Positions 55,362 through 61,724 of a DNA stretch of 64,000 nt are shown here, in pieces. Every line of letters starts with the position of its first letter. Position 1 is the stretch's first letter. Made by a program: the position numbers and the translations under genes. The stretch lies in contig CALUGY010000078.1 of NCBI GenBank assembly GCA_944320295.1, forward strand, positions 1 through 64,000. Reading direction: 5' to 3'. Under the pieces are notes generated by a model that was not told the DNA's origin, made no database searches, and worked only from the letters and a program-made list of their open reading frames with translations. This DNA comes from an uncultured Bacteroides sp. (lineage in GTDB: Bacteria; Bacteroidota; Bacteroidia; Bacteroidales; Bacteroidaceae).

Positions 55362-56606
55362 TTACAGGAAAGGCGTCATCAAGTTGCCTATCCACCCCAC
55401 GAATTTCTTCCACGGGGAGCGCCGTTTCCATATTTCAGGGGTCAGAAGGGTACTGTTTTGCTTGTCCTGTTCGAATATGCGGCTCAGTTGGCCGTTGGTT
55501 TCGGGGGAGAAGAGGAAAGCATTGGTCTCATAGTCGTAACGCAGGCTGCGGCTGTTGAGGTTGGCCGTACCCACCGTGCAGAGCGTACTGTCTACCATCA
55601 TGATTTTTGCGTGGTGGAAGCCGCCGTTGAACAGATATATCCGGGCACCTTTTTTCATCAGCTTGTGGACGATGTACATGGCTGCTTCGGGTGTGAACGG
55701 CACGTCGGACACGGAGGGTATCATTATCTCTACCGTCTTTCCCTGCTTCAATGCCTGTTTGATGGCCTTGCGTATGGACTTGGTCGGCACGAAGTAAGGG
55801 TTGACTATCCGGACGCTTTCCTGCGCACTTCCTATGGCTGCCGTGTAGGCCCGGGCAATGGCACGCGGGGTTTTGCGTGGCACACGGTCCACGATGGCAA
55901 TGTCGCAGGAAATGCTGTCGGGAAAGTCGGGCGGTTCGGGGAAGTACTCCGGCCCGCCGATGTGTTGCCCTGTCTCCTTGTTCCACATGGTGAGGAAAAT
56001 ACCTTGCAGGTAGCGTACGGCATTGCCTTCAATGCGCATGTGCATGTCCCGCCACGCACCGATCTCCGGCAGGCCGTTGATGTAATAGTCGGCGATGTTC
56101 ATTCCGCCCGTGTAGCCCACTTGTCCGTCTATCACTACAATCTTACGGTGGTCGCGGTGCAAGGCGTGATTGAAGTAGGGGAAAGCAAACGGGTCGAACT
56201 TCACGATCTCGATGCCTTGTTCCCTTATCTGCTTTAGGTGTTGCTTTTTTAGGGGACGGTTGTTCGACCAGTTGCCGAACGCGTCGAACATGGCACGCAC
56301 TTTCACGCCTTCTTTGGCTTTCTGGGCCAACAGGCGGAACAGTTCCCCGGCAATGGAGTCGTTGCGGAAGTTGAAGTACTCCAGATGTATGTGGTGGCGT
56401 GCATGGCGTATGGCTTCGAACATGTCGGCAAACTTGGCGTGTCCGTCGGTGAGCAGCGTGACTTTGTTGTTGCCCGTGACGGCGATGCCCTCGCTTGCCA
56501 GGTAGGCACGCATAATAGAATCTCCCTTGACCTGCGCATGGGCAGAGACAAGGGAGAAAGCCATTAATATGATATATAAGATGTGTCTCAAAACTTTCTC
56601 AATCAT
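55362..56606 (-). CDS. phospholipase-D-superfamily cardiolipin synthase-like enzyme
   Basis: The 414-residue protein has an N-terminal membrane or signal segment (RHILYIILMAFSLVSAHAQ). Two HKD motifs follow: HRDHRKIVVIDG and HHAKIMMVDSTLCTVGTANL, the second followed by NSRSLRYDYETNAFL, typical of cardiolipin synthases. The single N-terminal segment with AHAQ could be cleaved, which would make it periplasmic; normal ClsA has two transmembrane helices. Function as cardiolipin synthase is likely but not proven. Confidence 0.88.
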   Translation of the reverse strand: MIEKVLRHILYIILMAFSLVSAHAQVKGDSIMRAYLASEGIAVTGNNKVTLLTDGHAKFADMFEAIRHARHHIHLEYFNFRNDSIAGELFRLLAQKAKEGVKVRAMFDAFGNWSNNRPLKKQHLKQIREQGIEIVKFDPFAFPYFNHALHRDHRKIVVIDGQVGYTGGMNIADYYINGLPEIGAWRDMHMRIEGNAVRYLQGIFLTMWNKETGQHIGGPEYFPEPPDFPDSISCDIAIVDRVPRKTPRAIARAYTAAIGSAQESVRIVNPYFVPTKSIRKAIKQALKQGKTVEIMIPSVSDVPFTPEAAMYIVHKLMKKGARIYLFNGGFHHAKIMMVDSTLCTVGTANLNSRSLRYDYETNAFLFSPETNGQLSRIFEQDKQNSTLLTPEIWKRRSPWKKFVGWIGNLMTPFL

Positions 56607-56633
56607 ATATGTTTCACGGGTGGCAAATATAGC

Positions 56634-56641
56634 GAATATTG
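56634..56641 (-). promoter_or_regulatory. -7 box of the PLD-family gene
   Basis: Minus-strand TATATTTG matches TAnnTTTG, 28 bp upstream of the ATG. Confidence 0.5.
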
Positions 56642-56725
56642 CTACCGTTTGTCCCGTTGTTTTGTTTTATTAAGAAAGTCCTTGCGGGCAGGCTGCCGGA
56701 AGAAGGGGCATTCCCCTTTTGCTGT

Positions 56726-57070
56726 TCAAGCCAGAGATAGCACCTTTTTGTATCCGAAATACAGCAAGATGAGGCCGGCCACAAGCAACGTGCACGGGTC
56801 TACCTGTGCTTCCGCGCTTTGCTCCAATAGGAAGCCGAACGTCTCGCGCACGAGTTCGGGGATGTAGAGCGTCAGGAGTTGCAATCCGTCGAAGGCCAAG
56901 AACAGCACGAGTGCCAGCACTCCGCCTACCGCGCTCCACAACCGGGAAAGGAGCACCCGTCGGTTGTCCGGCAAGTGTTGCATGACACGGCGGCTGAAAC
57001 CATTGTCCGTCACTTCTTGCTTGTTTTCGGCAAAGAAGCGTTCCAGCAATTTGTCATTATCGTCCATCAT
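56726..57070 (-). CDS. DUF5056 membrane protein, possible anti-sigma partner
   Basis: The 114-residue protein has a soluble acidic N terminus (MMDDNDKLLERFFAENKQEV, then DNGFSRRVMQHLP) and two hydrophobic segments (LLSRLWSAVGGVLALVLFLA, CTLLVAGLILLYFGYKK). It overlaps the sigma-factor gene by 14 bp (4 codons more or fewer depending on which ATG is used). The N terminus on the cytoplasmic side and coupling to the sigma gene suggest an anti-sigma role, which is inference. Confidence 0.72.
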   Translation of the reverse strand: MMDDNDKLLERFFAENKQEVTDNGFSRRVMQHLPDNRRVLLSRLWSAVGGVLALVLFLAFDGLQLLTLYIPELVRETFGFLLEQSAEAQVDPCTLLVAGLILLYFGYKKVLSLA

Positions 57071-57602
57071 AACCGTCCTGTTTTAAGTAGGTTGCCATTT
57101 TGTTTTTTGCCCGTGACAGGTGGCTTTTCACGCTCCCCGCGGGGCAGCCGGTGATGCCGGCAATCTTTTCTATACTGAGATCCTCCATGTAGAACAGCGT
57201 AATGCAGGTGCGCTCTATTTCCTTGAGCTGCGACAGGGCGCGGTACACGTCCATTTTCCGGCCTATGTCTTGTTGCTGCGTGCTGCATTGCATGTCCACT
57301 TGGCGCGTGTCCAAGCCGTCGGTCTCTTTCCGGCTGCGAATATAGTCATAAAATACATTGTACGCAATACGGTAAAGCCAGGTGGAGAAACTCGACAGGT
57401 TGCGGAACGATGCGAGGCTGGTGTAGGCCTTGATGAACGTGTCTTGCGCAAGGTCGTCGCTCAGCTCGCTGTCGCCGCAGGTCTGGTTCAGGAAGAACCG
57501 CCGTACGGGCGACTGGTATTTCCTGACCAGCTGGTCGAAGGCCCTGGTGTTGTGGAACACCACGACCTGTGCGACCAGCGCTATGTCATTCAGTTGGCCC
57601 AT
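57057..57602 (-). CDS. ECF-type RNA polymerase sigma factor
   Basis: The 181-residue protein has region 2 (AFDQLVRKYQSPVRRFFLNQ, LAQDTFIKAYTSLASFRNLS, FSTWLYRIAYNVFYDYIRSR) and region 4 (LKEIERTCITLFYMEDLSIE, ITGCPAGSVKSHLSRAKNKM). The spacer between is about 40 residues. It is the middle gene of a three-gene unit DUF6249 / sigma / DUF5056. The promoters it reads are unknown. Confidence 0.94.
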   Translation of the reverse strand: MGQLNDIALVAQVVVFHNTRAFDQLVRKYQSPVRRFFLNQTCGDSELSDDLAQDTFIKAYTSLASFRNLSSFSTWLYRIAYNVFYDYIRSRKETDGLDTRQVDMQCSTQQQDIGRKMDVYRALSQLKEIERTCITLFYMEDLSIEKIAGITGCPAGSVKSHLSRAKNKMATYLKQDGYDGR

Positions 57603-57607
57603 TTCTT

Positions 57608-58384
57608 TTATGCGTTAGGCGTGGCCTCTCCTTCCTTTTCGTCTTGTGCTTGCACGGGTGCTGCGGGCGGCGTGTCGGGTGCGGCCTGGTTTCCGCTTGC
57701 CTGCTTGTTGCCGTCAGGACGGGGTTCGTTTGGCTGTCCGCCTTCATTGTTTTTGGGACGTGTGTAGTATATGGCCAGCTGCCCGATGCCGATGGCCGAG
57801 ATGAGTGCTCCCACGCAGGCCAGCCCGATTTCCCTTGTCAGGGCGAGAAGGAAGATGAACAGCCCGATGCCAAGGAACAGATTCCGGAAGCCTTTGACGC
57901 GTATGTCGTTCTCCGACGGCATGGCCTTTTTGAGGAAACTTTCGGGCAGCGGCTGTCCGGCTGCGAGGGCCTGTTCCATCAGGCGGTACTGTTGTTTGCG
58001 CTTCTTGTTGCGGAAGTAGAACACCAGAATGATTATAATGATGGGCGACAGGAAGAGCAGGCAGACTCCTAGTGTGGAGAGTATGATGGCCGTGCCGATG
58101 GTGCCTCCCATGATTTTGTTGAAGGCAAGAGGCCCCCAGTCATCATCGTCCCACTCCATGCTGTAGCGCGTGGAGTAGCTTTCGCGGTTGGCGGGCGAGC
58201 TGTTTTCGTAGGTGGTGATGCTCAGCGTGTCCGTCAGGGTGTCGCCGTTTACCACGTTGTCTTGCAGTTCGATGACCCGTTTCAGGTTTCCTTGTTCATC
58301 GTTTTCGGTGACGATGCGGTTCGTGGCCTGTGCGCCGATGCTCAGCAGCAGGGCCGATGCCAATGTAAGTAATGTCTTTTTCAT
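57608..58384 (-). CDS. DUF6249-like membrane protein
   Basis: The 258-residue precursor has a signal peptide (MKKTLLTLASALLLSIGAQA), an acidic extracytoplasmic part (to about 85), a membrane helix pair (TAIILSTLGVCLLFLSPIII) and a cytoplasmic RNKKRKQQYRLMEQALAAGQ segment. Two more helices and a Pro/Gln-rich tail follow. The central part matches DUF6249. The gene is 5 bp upstream of the sigma factor gene, so it may belong to the same signalling unit. Confidence 0.72.
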   Translation of the reverse strand: MKKTLLTLASALLLSIGAQATNRIVTENDEQGNLKRVIELQDNVVNGDTLTDTLSITTYENSSPANRESYSTRYSMEWDDDDWGPLAFNKIMGGTIGTAIILSTLGVCLLFLSPIIIIILVFYFRNKKRKQQYRLMEQALAAGQPLPESFLKKAMPSENDIRVKGFRNLFLGIGLFIFLLALTREIGLACVGALISAIGIGQLAIYYTRPKNNEGGQPNEPRPDGNKQASGNQAAPDTPPAAPVQAQDEKEGEATPNA

Positions 58385-58477
58385 ATCTGTTCAGATGCTT
58401 TTTGTTGTTTCGTTTGTGTATTAGACGGAAGTAAAGGAGCCGCAGGTTGCAAAGGAACGAAAAAAAATTGAAAGCAG

Positions 58478-58520
58478 CCTCTCCCTAACCCTCCCCAGAA
58501 GAGGAGGGGACTCTGGACTG
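58478..58520. repeat. C-rich AGCCTCTCCC repeat
   Basis: AGCCTCTCCCTAACCCTCCCC followed by AGGAGGGGACT forms a hairpin. The same words occur near 11499 and, inverted, near 58712 (GAGAGGCT), so array 9 is bracketed by an inverted pair of this family. Confidence 0.45.
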
Positions 58521-58560
58521 GTGGGGAATTTCCCTTTTGTATGGCACATATAAATGATTG

Positions 58561-58676
58561 ATATATAGTGGGGTTATTCGCAACGCGTTGCGGGCGTACT
58601 CGGAACATGTTGCGAGCGCGCTCCGTACACGTTGCGGGCAAGGCCGCAACATGTTGCGGACAAAAGCGCAATATAT
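58561..58676 (+). repeat. 4x22-bp palindromic intergenic element, array 9
   Basis: Cores start at 58579, 58601, 58623 and 58645 with hexamers ACGCGT, ACATGT, ACACGT and ACATGT. ATATAT fills both outer registers exactly (58561-58566 and 58671-58676), making this the most complete copy: six 22-bp-spaced sites over 116 bp. The 466-bp divergent gap 58385-58850 also holds C- and G-rich repeats and a promoter; no gene. Confidence 0.94.
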
Positions 58677-58697
58677 CGCAATTTTCCCCTTCCTTAT

Positions 58698-58780
58698 GGG
58701 GGAGGGGGCGGGGGAGAGGCTTTCCTCATGCCCAGCATCCCCTTCCCTTCGGGGGAGGGTCAGGGAGGGGCTGCGGGGGT
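58698..58780 (+). repeat. G-rich tract with G-quadruplex pattern
   Basis: Runs of five G separated by single bases at 58698-58716, and five runs of three or more G within 29 bases at 58751-58779, fit the G3+N1-7 quadruplex rule. The second lies 37 bp upstream of the -7 box at 58816. Confidence 0.5.
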
Positions 58781-58815
58781 AGCGGTTGCATTTTTTATTC
58801 TTATGTTTTTTCTAT

Positions 58816-58823
58816 TACCTTTG
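58816..58823 (+). promoter_or_regulatory. -7 box of the rRNA methyltransferase gene
   Basis: TACCTTTG matches TAnnTTTG, 27 bp before the ATG at 58851. Confidence 0.6.
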
Positions 58824-58850
58824 CATGTGTTTTGTCATAATAGATAAGAG

Positions 58851-60317
58851 ATGGAAACAACATTGCCGACCGCCTTTACCGACAGCCTCCGCACCCTGCT
58901 GGGCGACGGGGAAGCCCGCGCCTTGTGCGACGCGTTGCAAGGAGAGCCGCCCGCGAGCATCCGCATGAACCGCCTGAAGACTGCCCTCGTGCCACCGGGT
59001 ATGCCTGTGCCTTGGTGTCCGGAGGGGATGTACCTGCCGTTACGGCCCGCTTTTACTTTCGACCCGGTATTTCATGCGGGTGGGTATTACGTGCAAGAAG
59101 CTTCGTCCATGTTCGTGGCACATGCCTTGCGCAGCCATATGCCGCAGTATCCGCTCATGGTGCTCGACCTCTGTGCGGCTCCGGGCGGCAAGTCCACGCT
59201 GTTGCGCAGCATCTTGCCCGAAGGCAGTCTGCTGGTAGCCAACGAGGTGGTGCGTAACCGTGTGCAAATCTTGGCGGAGAATCTGGCCAAGTGGGGACAT
59301 CCCGCCGTGGTGGTGACGAACAACGACCCGGCGGACTTCGCCCCGCTGGCCGGCATGTTCGACGTGATACTGGCCGATGTCCCCTGCTCGGGCGAAGGCA
59401 TGTTCCGCCGCGACCCCGCCTCGGTGGACGAGTGGAGCCCGGTCGCCGTGGATGCCTGCGTGGAACGTCAACGCCGCATTGTGGATGCCATCTGGCCCTG
59501 TCTGAAGCCCGGTGGACTGTTCATTTACAGCACCTGCACCTACAATCGGCACGAAGACGAGGAGCAGGTGCGCCGCATGAGGGACGAACTGGGCGCGGAG
59601 GTGCTGCCCGTGGCCAGTGTGCCGGCGGACTGGGGCATAACCGGCAACCTGCTGCCCGGCGAAGATTTCCCTGTATACCGCTTCCTGCCGCACCGCACCC
59701 GGGGAGAGGGTTTCTTCCTCGCCCTGATGCGCAAGGAAACGGATGCGGAAGATGTGTCGGACCATGATGCAGCAGCCTTCGAAGAAACCCGCAACCGCGG
59801 GCAGAAGAACCGGCAGAAAGGCCGCGACGCGCGCACGGTACAACCCGCTGCCGCCCAACTGGCGGCCTTGCGCGGCTGGCTGTCCGTTCCCGACGATTAC
59901 GAGCTGCTGACCGACTCGGCGGGTGGTGTGTTTGCCTTTCCCCGCGGGCATCTCGAACCGTTCAAGCGGCTTCGTTCCGTGCTTCGCGTGGTACAGGCGG
60001 GCGTTCCGTTGGCCGAGCCTAAGGGGCGCGACTGGCAACCTTGCCATGCCCTTGCCCTGAGCACGACCTTGCGCCGCGAGGCTTTTCCCTGTGTGGAAGT
60101 GGACTATGAGATGGCCATTACCTACCTGCGCAAAGAGGCTGTGGCATTGGATGGTGATGTGCCGCGCGGTTTCGTGCTGCTCACCTACCATTCGCTTCCT
60201 CTGGGTTTCGTGAAGAATGTGGGCAACCGCGCCAACAACCTCTACCCGCCCGAGTGGCGCATACGTAGCGGCTATCTGCCCGATGAAGTGCGTGTGCTTC
60301 CGCTATCGGGGGAATAG
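58851..60317 (+). CDS. RsmF/NOL1-NOP2-sun family RNA m5C methyltransferase
   Basis: The 488-residue protein has the SAM site VLDLCAAPGGKSTLLRSIL, the motif DVPCSGEGMFRRDP with one catalytic Cys, and YSTCTYNRHEDE with the second Cys. A C-terminal extension (from about 310) holding a PUA-like region (VPRGFVLLTYHSLPLGFVKN) matches the RsmF/YebU type over RsmB. It methylates a cytosine in 16S rRNA or tRNA; the exact site is not known. Confidence 0.92.
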   Translation: METTLPTAFTDSLRTLLGDGEARALCDALQGEPPASIRMNRLKTALVPPGMPVPWCPEGMYLPLRPAFTFDPVFHAGGYYVQEASSMFVAHALRSHMPQYPLMVLDLCAAPGGKSTLLRSILPEGSLLVANEVVRNRVQILAENLAKWGHPAVVVTNNDPADFAPLAGMFDVILADVPCSGEGMFRRDPASVDEWSPVAVDACVERQRRIVDAIWPCLKPGGLFIYSTCTYNRHEDEEQVRRMRDELGAEVLPVASVPADWGITGNLLPGEDFPVYRFLPHRTRGEGFFLALMRKETDAEDVSDHDAAAFEETRNRGQKNRQKGRDARTVQPAAAQLAALRGWLSVPDDYELLTDSAGGVFAFPRGHLEPFKRLRSVLRVVQAGVPLAEPKGRDWQPCHALALSTTLRREAFPCVEVDYEMAITYLRKEAVALDGDVPRGFVLLTYHSLPLGFVKNVGNRANNLYPPEWRIRSGYLPDEVRVLPLSGE

Positions 60318-60339
60318 GTACCATATGTTATAAATGACA

Positions 60340-60388
60340 GACATGCCCCTTTGCCGATGATTGCTTGGCAAAGGGGCATGTCCTTTTT
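60340..60388 (+). terminator. intrinsic terminator after the RNA methyltransferase gene
   Basis: A perfect 16-bp stem (GACATGCCCCTTTGCC with GGCAAAGGGGCATGTC) and 11-base loop precede a T tract. It may also stop transcripts of the convergent TolC gene. Confidence 0.9.
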
Positions 60389-60410
60389 ATATGGTTGCTG
60401 TGCCAGGTCG

Positions 60411-61649
60411 TTACAACCGGCTTTTGTATAACTGGGCCATCACCTTTTGGTAGCGGTTCTCCAGTTGTAGCAGGTTAGCCTTGCTCTGGTAGATGACAGC
60501 GACTTCCACGAAATACTCTATCATGCTGATTTGTCCCCCGTCAAGGGCCTGGCGCAACAGTTCGAGGTCTCGCTGCGAGGCAAGTGTCTGCTTGTATTCT
60601 TCAATGGAAGCGTGCAGGTTGCGCGCCTCGTCATACAGTTGCCACAAGGCGGATGAGGCTTGCAGGCGCGCGTTGCTGCTGAGCAGTTCCGTGCCCAAGG
60701 CCTGCACTTTGGCCGTCTTTACCTTGGTACGGTTCTCGAACAAGGGGAAGGAAAACCCTACGACAATACCGTTCAGCGGGTGGCGCGTCTCGGTGTTTCG
60801 CCGGTAGCCCAATTCCAGTTTGGGTAGCCATCCCTGCTTGCTGATGCTTATTTGGCGGCGGTCGGCCTGGCGTTGGTTCTCCATGGCTTGCAGCGCGGGG
60901 TCGGCGGCCAGCAGTTCGGGGCACACGGCGGCGAAGTCAGCGGGCAGGGGCACGGGGGTATAATCCGTGAGACCCAGCGCGGCAGGGCCAGGAAGCTGTC
61001 CTTCCATGGGCGGACGGCCCGGTGCAAGCGGTTCGCCGCCGTTCAGCACGGACAGCTCTTGCAGTTTGGCATGCAGGGCGGAGGCATTGTTGCGCGCTTC
61101 GGTCCGCACGTTCAGCAGCTCAAGACGGATTTTGTTGGTCTCAAGAGACGAGGCGTCGCCTGTAGCAAGGCGGCGTTCGTACAGCTCGGCCAGTTGTTCG
61201 GCTTGGTGCAGGCGTTCGTCGAGCAACTGTTGCATGTTGTGGTAGAGCACGATGTCAAGGCACACTTCCTTGGCTTGGAGTAAGATGTCCTGCCGTTTCG
61301 CGGCGGTTTGTGCGTCGATGGCCAGCCGTTGCGTACGTCCTTGGCGGGCACGCGCGCCATACAAGGTGGGAAAGTCGAAACCTTGCGAGATGACCAGTTC
61401 GCCCACGGTGATGTTCTTGTCGTCCGAGTCCCACAGATGCGAATAAGACAGCGTTGGGTCGGGCAAATTGTTGGCAGCTTGTGTTTCCAGCTTTTGCGCG
61501 TCGGCTTGGTTGTGTTGCGCCTGCAAAGTCCGGTTGTTTGTCTCTATCTGGCGGAGCATGGCATCCAGGCCTTCTTGCGCCTGTGCTCCCACGGCGAAGG
61601 TAATTCCTGTGAGGAGCATTGCTATGCGGTGTTTACTGAATATATTCAT
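60411..61649 (-). CDS. TolC-family outer-membrane efflux protein
   Basis: The 412-residue precursor has a signal peptide (to VGAQAQ). Long helices occur in two repeats (LDAMLRQIETNNRTLQAQHN at the start, ALQAMENQRQADRRQISISK in the second half), typical of OEP/TolC trimers. It follows the CusA-type RND gene by 75 bp on minus, so it is the outer-membrane part of that pump. The periplasmic adaptor gene is not in the window and probably lies beyond 64000. Confidence 0.92.
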   Translation of the reverse strand: MNIFSKHRIAMLLTGITFAVGAQAQEGLDAMLRQIETNNRTLQAQHNQADAQKLETQAANNLPDPTLSYSHLWDSDDKNITVGELVISQGFDFPTLYGARARQGRTQRLAIDAQTAAKRQDILLQAKEVCLDIVLYHNMQQLLDERLHQAEQLAELYERRLATGDASSLETNKIRLELLNVRTEARNNASALHAKLQELSVLNGGEPLAPGRPPMEGQLPGPAALGLTDYTPVPLPADFAAVCPELLAADPALQAMENQRQADRRQISISKQGWLPKLELGYRRNTETRHPLNGIVVGFSFPLFENRTKVKTAKVQALGTELLSSNARLQASSALWQLYDEARNLHASIEEYKQTLASQRDLELLRQALDGGQISMIEYFVEVAVIYQSKANLLQLENRYQKVMAQLYKSRL

Positions 61650-61724
61650 AATCTCTCTTTAGTTTCTGTATGATATATATAATGTATAGGGGGAAGCGAG
61701 GCATGCCGCGCCTCCCGCCTATGG

